A stretch of 33,781 nt of DNA from a virus. A program made the position numbers and the translations under genes. The notes below the pieces were generated by a model. It was not told the origin of the DNA. It saw only the letters and a list, made by a program, of their open reading frames with translations, and made no database searches. Positions 22,123-30,289 of the stretch are shown here, in pieces (within the stretch, counting starts at the first letter, position 1; every line of letters begins with the position of its first letter). Location: the IMG/VR virus record IMGVR_UViG_3300045902_000822, positions 1 to 33,781 of that record; one strand, written 5' to 3'.

Positions 22123-23306
22123 TGCCCGAGAAGAAGGAAATCTGGTTCGCGCCGCGCACGGCCGCCGGCACCGGCCGGCGCACCGACCCCTTCGCTCACA
22201 CGCTGCTCCAGGGCAAGACCGAGGAACTCCACGCCGCCGGCATCGAGCCGATCACCCGGCTGATGCCCGGCGAGTATCCCGTCACCGGCCGGCACAACGG
22301 CTGGGTGCCGCGCGGCAGCGTCTTCGGCGAGACCGGCGCCACCCTCAAGCTGGTCAACCCCGCCTACGCCGGCGGCAAGGTCGCCGTGCTCGGCACCGCG
22401 CTCAACGCCAGCCTCGACGGCGCCCGCTTCGAGAACCTCGTCATTGACTGCAACTCCGCCGCTCTCATTGACGCCCACCCCACCTGCGCCATCGCCGGCC
22501 TCGAGGTCTTCGGCACGGGCATCACCGTCCGCAACGTCACGGTGCGCGCCCCGCACGGCGTCTATGCGGCCGGCCACGAGTGTTTCGCCCTCGCGCTCTT
22601 CTGCCCGACCGGCGTGGCCGCCGACAACCCCCACAACCTCATCGAGGGCTGCGCCGTGCTCGAACCCTCCGGCGACTACGTCAACGCCTTCACCTTCGGC
22701 GGCACCATTGCCGCCGGTGTCGAATACTTCATTGGCGGCGCCCTGCTCCACTGCACCGCCACCGGCAGCTTCGCCGCCGCCGTCAACGTCGCCTGGGCCG
22801 GCCCGCTCGCCGTCACCGGCCTGCGCACCCGCGGCTGCGGCACGGTCCTCTACACCGACACCGGCGCGCTGCGGGGCCTGGCCGTGCGCCAGGGCCAGTT
22901 CCTCGACTGCGCCGGCGGCGGCATCTACCTCAACGGCTGCAACGAGGCCCTCACCGACTCGCGCAACATCGAGATCGAGGACAACCACTTCGAGCTGCGC
23001 CACGGCCACAATCTCGGCGCGATCAACGTCCGCGCCCAGCTCCGCAGCGTGCTCGGCCTGCGCGTGCGCCGCAACCTGGTGAGCAGCGCCCGCAATCGCG
23101 CCGCCCATTCGCTCGGCCAGCCCGAGAGCGGCCGCTGCGCCCACGTCGAGGAGGTCTCGCCCCACCGCGTCCGCGGCGCCGTGGCCGAGGGCAACCTGTT
23201 CGCGCCCGGCTTCGACAACCGCTGGTTTGACAACAGCCAGGCCGAGGTCTGGGCCACCACCGCCCCGGCCAGCTACACCGGCGGCTTCAGCTCGCCGGCT
23301 TACTGA
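22122..23306 (+). CDS. Parallel beta-helix virion protein (tailspike-like)
   Basis: 394 residues. The start (EIWFAPRTAAGTGRRTDPFA) matches the phage pectate-lyase-fold entry, a strand and GTG.RTDPF motif before the helix. Repeated short strands follow (FENLVIDCNSAALI, VRNVTVRAPHGVYAA, HNLIEGCAVLEPSGD, RNIEIEDNHFELRHG, LRVRRNLVS), the rung pattern of a right-handed beta helix. No catalytic residues are evident. Such proteins bind or cut surface polysaccharide. It is set before the tail chaperones and not after the tip genes. The ATG overlaps the previous stop by one base. Confidence 0.75.
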   Translation: MPEKKEIWFAPRTAAGTGRRTDPFAHTLLQGKTEELHAAGIEPITRLMPGEYPVTGRHNGWVPRGSVFGETGATLKLVNPAYAGGKVAVLGTALNASLDGARFENLVIDCNSAALIDAHPTCAIAGLEVFGTGITVRNVTVRAPHGVYAAGHECFALALFCPTGVAADNPHNLIEGCAVLEPSGDYVNAFTFGGTIAAGVEYFIGGALLHCTATGSFAAAVNVAWAGPLAVTGLRTRGCGTVLYTDTGALRGLAVRQGQFLDCAGGGIYLNGCNEALTDSRNIEIEDNHFELRHGHNLGAINVRAQLRSVLGLRVRRNLVSSARNRAAHSLGQPESGRCAHVEEVSPHRVRGAVAEGNLFAPGFDNRWFDNSQAEVWATTAPASYTGGFSSPAY

Positions 23307-23346
23307 ATCTCAAATCTCAAATCTCAAATCTCAAATCCCAAATCCC
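23306..23346 (+). repeat. Heptamer tandem repeat in the intergenic gap
   Basis: aatctca is repeated about five times, the last copies changing to aatccca, filling the gap up to the ATG at 23347. This is the only AT-rich simple repeat in the window. Confidence 0.85.
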
Positions 23347-23733
23347 ATGAACCTTCCTCCCCTCGCCGCCTTCCAGGGCGCCCCGCTCACCGTCCAGGTC
23401 CGCGCCCCCGACGGCTCGGTGCAGCCCTTTGCGTTGCAGGTGCGCGCCATCCCCGCGCGCGATTACCCGCAGTATCTCCAGGTCGTCAACGACGAGCTGC
23501 GCGCCGCCGAGTTCGTCACCGGCCAGCCGCGCGGCTGGGCCGACACCCTCACGCCCGAGAGTCTGGGTGAGCTGATCGAGCTGAGCGAGGAGATCAACCT
23601 CGGTTTTTTTTCGTGGGTGCAGCGGGCGCGGCGGCGCGCCGAGCGGCTCATGCCCGGCATGACGGAGCGGGCGGTGCGGGAGGCGATCCGTTCGGACGCT
23701 GGCTCTGCCGCGCCGCCGTCGAGTGCGGGCTGA
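23347..23733 (+). CDS. Tail assembly chaperone, short (gpG-type) product
   Basis: 128 residues. Placed between tail tube and tape measure, as tail assembly chaperones are. Beta-rich start (APLTVQVRAPDGSVQPFALQ), then a helical part (DYPQYLQVVNDELRAAEFVT and ESLGELIELSEEINLGFFSW). It contains a T8 run at 23604-23611 before the overlap with a second reading frame; shifting there gives the longer fusion. The zero-frame tail (RARRRAERLMPGMTERAVRE) is long enough to be a real domain end. The chaperone coats the tape measure during tail assembly. Confidence 0.75.
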   Translation: MNLPPLAAFQGAPLTVQVRAPDGSVQPFALQVRAIPARDYPQYLQVVNDELRAAEFVTGQPRGWADTLTPESLGELIELSEEINLGFFSWVQRARRRAERLMPGMTERAVREAIRSDAGSAAPPSSAG

Positions 23734-23927
23734 CGCCCGAGCAGGCGCTGGCCCTGCCGCCCGGCGCGCTGCGGATGCTCGAGCGCGCGGCGCAGGAACG
23801 CGCCGCCGGCCAGGCGCTGCTGGCGCACCAGGGCGTGCTGGCCGCCGTGGCGGCCGTGTGGAGCAGGAACGGCGGGAGCTTCGCCGAGCGGTTCCGGGCG
23901 GAACTGCTCAAGGCGCGGACGGACTAG
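23347..23927 (+). CDS. Tail assembly chaperone, frameshift fusion (gpGT-type)
   Basis: Product of a -1 shift at 23604-23610: 88 residues from the first frame joined to 105 residues of the second frame, total about 193. The second-frame part after the overlap is a clean helical domain (DPFGRWLCRAAVECGLTPEQ, ALALPPGALRMLERAAQERA, FAERFRAELLKA) that binds the tape measure in lambda-type systems. A GTG at 23613 could instead start this frame alone, but the residues before DPFG are Gly/Ala filler, which favours the shift. Conserved frameshifts in this gene pair are established for many dsDNA phages. Confidence 0.7.
23604..23610 (+). promoter_or_regulatory. Probable -1 programmed frameshift site (T TTT TTT)
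   Basis: The zero frame reads GGT TTT TTT TCG, so bases 23604-23610 form an ideal X XXY YYZ heptamer. A -1 slip moves ribosomes from the frame of 23347 exactly into the downstream frame, which is open to 23927. Confidence 0.75.
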
Positions 23928-24097
23928 CGGAAAAACACCTTGAAGAAGGCCCACCAAAAAAGCCAGATGGCCCCGAAGATAAGTCCCAGAATCGGGGCGC
24001 CGCCCCACACATCGAACTCCCAGCACAGCCACCCGAACAGGAACAGGGCCGGCAGGAGCACGGAGAACCCCCGGATGGCCGCCTCGGTCTTGGACAT
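23924..24097 (-). CDS. Small two-helix membrane protein on the opposite strand
   Basis: 57 residues on the minus strand, ATG at 24097-24095, TAG at 23926-23924, overlapping the end of the chaperone frame by four bases. Sequence features: MSKTEAAIRGFSVLLPALFL, then a Trp-containing loop and GLIFGAIWLFWWAFFKVF, giving two hydrophobic helices (about 11-26 and 36-54) and a basic end. An AAGG-like Shine-Dalgarno site lies about 5 bases before the ATG. The whole 187-base gap without a plus-strand gene is accounted for by this gene, which supports it. Function unknown; superinfection exclusion or an accessory holin are candidates. Confidence 0.6.
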   Translation of the reverse strand: MSKTEAAIRGFSVLLPALFLFGWLCWEFDVWGGAPILGLIFGAIWLFWWAFFKVFFR

Positions 24098-24114
24098 GAA
24101 CCTTACCTAACCCC

Positions 24115-26910
24115 ATGCCCGCGCAAAATCAAATCGCCATCGCCATCAAGGCGGACACGGCCGAGCTGGTGCGGTTGCAATCCGAGTTTGTCCGCCTGCG
24201 CGACTCCATGCGCGGCGTGGCCGGCATGACCCAACTGGGGGCGATCTTTTCCGCCGCCGGCCTCGCGGTCCACTCGCTCACCAGCCAGATCGCCGCCGCC
24301 GCCACCGGCTCCGAACGCCTCGCCGACGAGCTGGACAACCTCCGCCAGCGCCTCAAGATCAGCGCCTTTGACGCCCAGGTCTTCGGCGCCGCCCTCGCCG
24401 ACTCCGGCGCCGGCCTCGGCGCCCTCCAGACCGGCGTCACCTTCCTGACCCGCGCCCTGGCCGACGCCGCCCGCGGGGCGAAGGAACCCAACGATGCCCT
24501 CCAGCGCCTCGGCCTCTCCGCCGCGGCCCTCGCCCGCCTCCCGCTGCCCGCCCAGCTCGAGGCCATCGCCCGCGCCTTCACCGCCGCGAGTGATCCGGCC
24601 GACGCCCTCGATGCCGTGATGCAACTGCTCGGCCGCGGCTCCACCGAGCTGCTGCCGCTGCTCCGCCGCCTCGCCGCCGAGGGCTTCGCCGGCCTGAGCC
24701 AGAGCGCCCAGGCCACCCGCGGCATCCTCTCCGATGAGCTCGTGGCCGCGCTCGACGCCGTGGGCGACCGCGCCGCCGCGGCCCAGGAGCGCCTCACCAA
24801 AAACCTCGCCCGCGCCAACCTCACCCTCGCCACCTGGCGCGCCCGGCTCGTCGAGCTGGCCGCCGACCACACCCCGATCATCGAGGCGGTGAGCCTCGGC
24901 GCCGTCGGGGCCGGCCTGGGCGCGGCGATCACCCGCGCCGTGCCGCTGGCTTTGGCCGCCATTGGGCTGCCGCTCAGGTCGCGGATGTTCTCGCTCGGCA
25001 GCGTCCTCGGCCAGGCCTTCTCCGGCGCCTTTATCGTCGGCGCCGGCTACGCCATCATTCAGGGCATCACCGCCGCCGTCATCGAGGCCTCCGACCGCGC
25101 CGCCGCCCAGGTCAAGACCCAGGTGGACGCCTGGACGGCCAGCCTCGCCCGAGTCCGCGGTGTCCGCAGCGAGGAGGACCTCGCCCGCGAACGCGCGCGC
25201 CTCACCGCCGAGATCGCCGCCCTCGAAAAGCGCCGCGATGAAGTCCGCCAGCGCAACACCCAGCCCGACAGCTTCACCGAGTTCGGCGTCATCCCCGGCG
25301 GCCTCAGCCGCGAGGGCAAAGATCAGATCGCCAGCCTCGAACTGGATCTCCGCCGGCTGCGCGGCCAGCTCGCCGTCGTCAACGACGAGCGGGGCCGCGC
25401 CCTTGTGCTCGCCAACCAGGAGGCCGACGCCGCCGCCCGCAAGGCCGCCCTCGAAAAGGAGGCCGCCCTTTGGCTCAGGGAGAACCGCGCCGCCGCCGAG
25501 GACAACGCCCGCGCCTACGCCATCGGCCTGCTCCCGCTCGAGGACCAGCTCGCCGCCCTGCGCCAGATCCGCTCCGAGCTGGAGTCGCAGCAGCAGGCCA
25601 TCCTCGACGATGCCACCATCGGCGCCGACGAGCGCGCCCGCCGGCTCATCCAGTTGCGCGCCCGCCTACTGGAGATCGAGGCCAAAATCGCCCAGACCCG
25701 TCAGGCCGCCGACGCCGAGGCCGCCGGCCGCGCGAGCGCGCTGGCCACCCGCCAGGACCGCGAGAACGCCCTCCGCCTGGCCGTGCTCGAAAACCAGCAG
25801 CGCTTCCTCGCCGGCGATCCCTGGGAAAACCCCGCCCGCAAACAGGAGCGGCTCCTCGCCCTGCTCCGCGAGCAGAACGCCGAGATCGAGCGCCAGATCC
25901 GCCTCCAGCTCGAACGCCTCGCCGCCGCCGAACACGCCGGCGATGCCGATGCCGCCCAGGCCGCCCGCGAGCGCATCGAGGACCTCGATCGGCGGCAGGA
26001 CGAGACCGGCCGCGCCACCGCCACCCTGCAAAACACCAGCCCCGGCTTCGCCCAGACCCAGGGCCTCATCCAGACCAACCTCAACCCCCAGACCGGCGCG
26101 CTCATCAACCCGTGGATGGAGCTGGACACCTTCATCTCCGGCACGTTGCAGACCTCGATGAACGGACTCTCCGAGTCCATCACCGGCCTCATCACCGGCA
26201 CGCAAAGCTGGGGCGAGGTCTGGCTGCGCGTCCAGAACCAGATCCTCGCCGGCATCGTCCAGATGATCCTCGAATACACCGTCTTCTACCAGGTGCGCCG
26301 CCTGCTCGATACGCTCTTCCACCGCACCAGCCAGACCAACATCGCGGCCACCGCCGCCGTCGGGAACACCGCCGCCGCCACCACCGCCGCCACCCAGTCG
26401 GCGGCCGCCGCCACCGTGGCCGCCGCCGGCGCCCCGGCCGCCGCCGCCACCTCGATCTGGTCCTTCGGCTCCGCCGCCGGCCTCGGCCTCGCCCTCGCCC
26501 TCGCCGCCATCGGCGCCATCATCGGCGCGCTGGCCTTCGCCGAGGGCGGCATCGTCCCCGGCGCCGGCGGCCCGACCGCCGATGACCGCCTGGCCTGGCT
26601 CAGTTCGGGCGAGGGCGTCCTGACCGCCCGCGCCGTCCGCCATTATGGCGGCGCCTCGTTCGTTGCCGCCCTCAACGACCTCGCGCTCCCGGCCCGGCCC
26701 GATCCCGGCCCGGCCCTCGCCGCCGCCCTCCCCGGCGGCCTCGAACCCGCCGCCGCCCCCAACGTCAACGTCGCCGCCCCCACGCCCCAGATCTTCATCG
26801 TCCAGAGCGAGGAGGAGGCCCTGCGCGCCCTCGAAACCACCGGCGGCCGCGCCGTCATCCGCCGCATCGTCGGCCAGCAACTCCTCGACCTCGGCGTCGA
26901 AACCCGATGA
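24115..26910 (+). CDS. Tape measure protein
   Basis: 931 residues, the longest protein here, and it sets tail length. N-terminal ALVRLQSEFVRLRDSMRG-like helices; hydrophobic segments near 262-290 and 300-320 (AVPLALAAIGLPL, GAFIVGAGYAIIQGITAAVI); a long charged coiled coil from about 335 to 640; then an Ala-rich region with another hydrophobic run (about 790-818, GLGLALALAAIGAIIGALAF), FAEGGIVPGAGGPTADD (a common tape-measure motif) and a helical end. ATG 24115 has a C-rich leader. The hydrophobic parts may insert in the host membrane during DNA entry. Confidence 0.92.
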   Translation: MPAQNQIAIAIKADTAELVRLQSEFVRLRDSMRGVAGMTQLGAIFSAAGLAVHSLTSQIAAAATGSERLADELDNLRQRLKISAFDAQVFGAALADSGAGLGALQTGVTFLTRALADAARGAKEPNDALQRLGLSAAALARLPLPAQLEAIARAFTAASDPADALDAVMQLLGRGSTELLPLLRRLAAEGFAGLSQSAQATRGILSDELVAALDAVGDRAAAAQERLTKNLARANLTLATWRARLVELAADHTPIIEAVSLGAVGAGLGAAITRAVPLALAAIGLPLRSRMFSLGSVLGQAFSGAFIVGAGYAIIQGITAAVIEASDRAAAQVKTQVDAWTASLARVRGVRSEEDLARERARLTAEIAALEKRRDEVRQRNTQPDSFTEFGVIPGGLSREGKDQIASLELDLRRLRGQLAVVNDERGRALVLANQEADAAARKAALEKEAALWLRENRAAAEDNARAYAIGLLPLEDQLAALRQIRSELESQQQAILDDATIGADERARRLIQLRARLLEIEAKIAQTRQAADAEAAGRASALATRQDRENALRLAVLENQQRFLAGDPWENPARKQERLLALLREQNAEIERQIRLQLERLAAAEHAGDADAAQAARERIEDLDRRQDETGRATATLQNTSPGFAQTQGLIQTNLNPQTGALINPWMELDTFISGTLQTSMNGLSESITGLITGTQSWGEVWLRVQNQILAGIVQMILEYTVFYQVRRLLDTLFHRTSQTNIAATAAVGNTAAATTAATQSAAAATVAAAGAPAAAATSIWSFGSAAGLGLALALAAIGAIIGALAFAEGGIVPGAGGPTADDRLAWLSSGEGVLTARAVRHYGGASFVAALNDLALPARPDPGPALAAALPGGLEPAAAPNVNVAAPTPQIFIVQSEEEALRALETTGGRAVIRRIVGQQLLDLGVETR

Positions 26911-28853
26911 CCGTCTCCGGCCACATCCTGCTCGCCCACCCGCCGCACTGGCGCCAGCGGCCCAAGTGGTCCCGCCGCTGGCAGACCGGCCTCGGCGGCG
27001 GTGTCACCGGCGCCGAGGACCGCGCGGCGCTGGCCCAAACGCCCTACCGCACGCTCAGCTACCGCGTGCTCCCGGCCGATCTCCCGGCGCGCGAGCGGTT
27101 CCTGGCCGATCTCATGGCCGCCCTCAAAAGCGGCCGCGCCGCCGTCCCGCATTGGGGCCGCTCCTCGCGCCTGGCTTCCGCCGCCGCCCCCGGCGCCACC
27201 ACGCTCACCCTCACCGACACCCTCTGGCCCTGGGCGGAGGACGATTACCTCGTCTTCCTCGAGGACGGCGCGGTCACGCTGGCGCAGGTCGCGGGCGTCG
27301 CCGGCGCCGTGCTCACGCTCACTGACGCGCTGCCGCGCGGCTTCGAGTCCGGTGCGCACCTCTGGCCGCTGCTCTTCGGCACGCCCGCCGCCGAGGAGCT
27401 GACGAGCCTCACCGACCGCGTCGGCGAGATCGAACTCAAGCTCACCGAACCATCGGGCCAGGGGAGCCTCGGCGAGAGTGCCGCGTGCCCCGCGCCGGCG
27501 GCCGGCGTGGCCACCGCGAGCTTCAGCGTCTGCCCGAGCATCACCCCGAGCCTCGGCGCCGAGGAGGGCTGCCCGGCCCGGCGACGCCTCTCCTGGACCA
27601 CGCTGGCCGGCGCCGACGGTTACAAGGTCTATTCCGCCGAGACGGCGGACGGACCGTGGACGTGGGAGAGCGCCCTGACCATCGAGGAGGACGGGGTCAC
27701 GCGCTACGTCCTGCTCGACGTGCCGTTCTACTGGGGCGAGGCGAGCACGCAGAAGTTCTACTCGGTGACCGCGCTCTTTGGTGACACCGAGACCGACAAG
27801 GCCGCGCTGGCCGTCGAAAAGAACCGCCTCGAGCGCGTCATGCGCGCCGTCCAGGAGCGGCGCTGGTCCGCGCTCGATGCCGCCAACGTCAGCGCCGAAG
27901 ACCTCGACGAGTTCATCCCGTGGCCCGCCCGTGAGCATCCCTCCACGCTCGCGGCGGCCGCTTATCCGGCCAACGGCTTCTACGACGACGACCTGCGCGA
28001 CTGGGACACCGCCAACAGCCAGCCCGCCGGCACGCGCGCGGCCCAGCTCGTCAATGCCCTCCGTCTCGCCTTCACCTTCGGCAACGCCGATCCCACCGTC
28101 GTGGACTGGGTGGCACTCCGCTACGCCACCACGGGGCCGGAGGGCTGGGTCGGCCAGCACTTCGAGGCGCCCACGCTGCTGACGGCCGCCGGCCTCGGCG
28201 TCCCCGGCGTCACCACCACCACGGCCAACCGCGCCGCGCACTTCGCCGCGCTCCGCGCCGCGGTCTGCGAGCTGATCTGGCTCTGGTGCCCCGGCTACCT
28301 CGGCGACCTGGAGGCCCGCAGCATCAGCACCGACGCCGAGACCGGCTGCGCCGCCGCCCAGGCCGCCGCCAACAGCCTGTGGGCCGGCGCGGGCTGGTCG
28401 CCCACGAGCGACACCCCGATCCTCGTCCAGAGCTGGGCCTACAACACGGACGACGAGATCCAGTTCTACCTCGACGCGGTCAAGGGAGCCGGTGGCTTCG
28501 ACCTCAACAACGTGGACCGCGGCGAGGCCGTGGTGCTCGCCCGCTACGCGGCCAACTGGATTAACGACGGCTCGACGCACTACGAGGGCGCCTTCCCGGC
28601 CGAGTCGCCCGGCACGCTCGGCATCGGCATCGCCACCGGCGGCGACCCGACCTGGTATGAGACCGGCCTCGCGCCCACGTTCGGCACCGCCTGGGCCACA
28701 CCCACCTTCGGCAACCAGTCGAGCTTCAGCGGCCTGTTGCGCTGCCCGGACGACGGCGACAACGAGAACCGCGGCTGGGCGGTGGACAGTTTCATGATCG
28801 GCGTCACGCGCTCGGCCGCCGTCGAGGGCGGCGCCTGGGATCATTACGCATGA
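26907..28853 (+). CDS. Distal tail protein, large, with FnIII-like insert
   Basis: 648 residues starting in the tape-measure stop (ATGA). N-terminal region (HPPHWRQRPKWSRRWQTGLG, TPYRTLSYRVLPADLPARER) with AAPGATTLTLTDTLWPW and VLTLTDALPRGF looks like proteins after the tape measure in transposable siphoviruses, where they make the distal tail (Dit-like) ring. Residues about 222-305 (RRLSWTTLAGADGYKVYSAE) read as a FnIII-like insert. The C-terminal part (GGAWDHYA end) has IGIATGGDPTWYETG and is Asp/Trp-rich; it may bind carbohydrate. Exact family not recognised. ATGA with the next gene. Confidence 0.65.
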   Translation: MTVSGHILLAHPPHWRQRPKWSRRWQTGLGGGVTGAEDRAALAQTPYRTLSYRVLPADLPARERFLADLMAALKSGRAAVPHWGRSSRLASAAAPGATTLTLTDTLWPWAEDDYLVFLEDGAVTLAQVAGVAGAVLTLTDALPRGFESGAHLWPLLFGTPAAEELTSLTDRVGEIELKLTEPSGQGSLGESAACPAPAAGVATASFSVCPSITPSLGAEEGCPARRRLSWTTLAGADGYKVYSAETADGPWTWESALTIEEDGVTRYVLLDVPFYWGEASTQKFYSVTALFGDTETDKAALAVEKNRLERVMRAVQERRWSALDAANVSAEDLDEFIPWPAREHPSTLAAAAYPANGFYDDDLRDWDTANSQPAGTRAAQLVNALRLAFTFGNADPTVVDWVALRYATTGPEGWVGQHFEAPTLLTAAGLGVPGVTTTTANRAAHFAALRAAVCELIWLWCPGYLGDLEARSISTDAETGCAAAQAAANSLWAGAGWSPTSDTPILVQSWAYNTDDEIQFYLDAVKGAGGFDLNNVDRGEAVVLARYAANWINDGSTHYEGAFPAESPGTLGIGIATGGDPTWYETGLAPTFGTAWATPTFGNQSSFSGLLRCPDDGDNENRGWAVDSFMIGVTRSAAVEGGAWDHYA

Positions 28854-30289
28854 CCTACCTCGGCCGCCCCGTTTTCGAGTTCCCGGTCAACTGGGCCGCC
28901 GCGCCGCCGCGCAGCTTCCGCTACGACCTGCGCCCGCTCACCCTCGGCTTCGGCGGGCCGCGCTTCGCCCCGCTCCAGAGCCACGTCGTCCGCGGCTGGG
29001 AGCTGGAGCTGGTGCTCGACGGCGCCGCCGCGATCGCCGCCTTCGACACCTTCACCGCCGCGCTCAAGGGCCGGCTCAACGGCTTCTGGCTCCCCACGCC
29101 CGAGGCGGCCATGGTCATCGCCGCCGCCGTCAGCACCACGCAGTTCGACATCCAGGCGCAGGGGCTGGCTGATGCGTGGTCCGCCCACCCGGCCAAATAC
29201 CTCTGGCTCGCGAAGGACGGCGCGCAACACCAGCCCGCCCAGATCAGCAACGTCACCGACCTCGGCAACGGCCGCGAGCGCGTCACGCTCACCGCCGCGC
29301 TGGCCGCCGCCCCGGATGCCACCTGGCAGGTCAACGGCCTGGCCTACGTCCGCCTGGCCGACGACACCGAGGAGGGTGAGTTCCTCGCCGAAGGTGTCAT
29401 GCGGCGGACCCTCAAGGTCGTCGAGCTGACCACCGAATACGCCGAGATCGAGACCGGCCAGCAGCCGGTGTGGCTCTATCACTTCTGGGCCGACTACGGC
29501 GGCACGCTGGTCCACTGGCGCTTCACCTCGTATCCCGACACCCTGACCGCCGCCGGCCAGACCTGGACGGCCAGGCCGATCACGCACGGCGCCCTCCGCC
29601 AAACCCTCAAAGCCGACCGCGAGGAGGTCACGATCGAGACCGTCCACGAGAGCGGCAACCCGCTCGCCCAGTTCCTCCCCTTCACCCTCGCGCGGCCGCT
29701 CTGGGTCGAGATCCTCATGGCCGACTTCTCCGACCTCGCCACCGCCGACGTGCTCTTCACCGGCCTGGTCGGCGCGCCCGAGTTCACGGGCCGCAAGATC
29801 ACCGCCAAGGCCAGCTCGCTCCTCGATGCGCTGGGCCAGCAGCTCCCGCCCATGCTTATCCAGCAGAAGTGCAACTACCGCTGGGGCGACCCCCGCACCT
29901 GCCGCGTGGACCCGGACGACTGGAAGATCGAGGCCGTGATCACCGCGATCGAGGGCAACCTCGTCACCGTCGAGGACGCCGCCCTTACCGGCGTGGCCGC
30001 GAACTACTTCGCCCGCGGCTGGCTCAAGGTCGGCGCGGGTGCCACGCTCGAAGTCCGCGACATCCTCCAGAGCACGCCGGACGGCGACCGCGCCACGCTC
30101 GCATTGAGCTGGCCGCTGGCCCATGCCGCCGTGGACGACGAGGTCACCCTCTATCCCGGCTGCGAGCACACGCCGGCGGCGTGCGATGACTTCGACAACT
30201 TCGTCAACTACGGGGGGCACATCGTCCCCCAGACCAGCCTCAGCGTGCGGGCCTTCAAGAAGGGCGGGGGCGGAGGAGGCAAGAAGTGA
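28850..30289 (+). CDS. Distal tail / hub protein with four conserved-looking cysteines (BR0599/DUF2163-like C-terminus)
   Basis: 479 residues in two parts. The N-terminal part (1 to about 205; GRPVFEFPVNWAAAPPRSFR, GRLNGFWLPTPEA, LAYVRLADDTEEGEFL, LTTEYAEIETGQQPVWLYHF) resembles tail proteins of B3-like phages. The C-terminal part contains FADVLFTGLV-type strands and ends with VTLYPGCEHTPAACDDFDNF and NYGGHIVPQ, the BR0599/DUF2163 ending. Cys341, Cys351, Cys438 and Cys445 are spaced like the iron-sulfur ligands of lambda gpL, so the protein may hold a 4Fe-4S cluster at the tail tip. It ends in a Gly-rich tail. The next gene starts in its stop (GTGA). Confidence 0.7.
   Translation: MTYLGRPVFEFPVNWAAAPPRSFRYDLRPLTLGFGGPRFAPLQSHVVRGWELELVLDGAAAIAAFDTFTAALKGRLNGFWLPTPEAAMVIAAAVSTTQFDIQAQGLADAWSAHPAKYLWLAKDGAQHQPAQISNVTDLGNGRERVTLTAALAAAPDATWQVNGLAYVRLADDTEEGEFLAEGVMRRTLKVVELTTEYAEIETGQQPVWLYHFWADYGGTLVHWRFTSYPDTLTAAGQTWTARPITHGALRQTLKADREEVTIETVHESGNPLAQFLPFTLARPLWVEILMADFSDLATADVLFTGLVGAPEFTGRKITAKASSLLDALGQQLPPMLIQQKCNYRWGDPRTCRVDPDDWKIEAVITAIEGNLVTVEDAALTGVAANYFARGWLKVGAGATLEVRDILQSTPDGDRATLALSWPLAHAAVDDEVTLYPGCEHTPAACDDFDNFVNYGGHIVPQTSLSVRAFKKGGGGGGKK

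Noticed and set aside
18857-23306. Diversity-generating retroelement (BPP-1-like capsid neighbours suggested one)
   Set aside because: No reverse transcriptase gene, template repeat or C-type-lectin variable region is visible.
23723-24229. Plus-strand frame spanning the chaperone/tape-measure gap
   Set aside because: It starts inside the chaperone frame, is Arg/Gly/Pro-rich and continues as a shadow into the tape measure. The minus-strand membrane protein explains the gap better.
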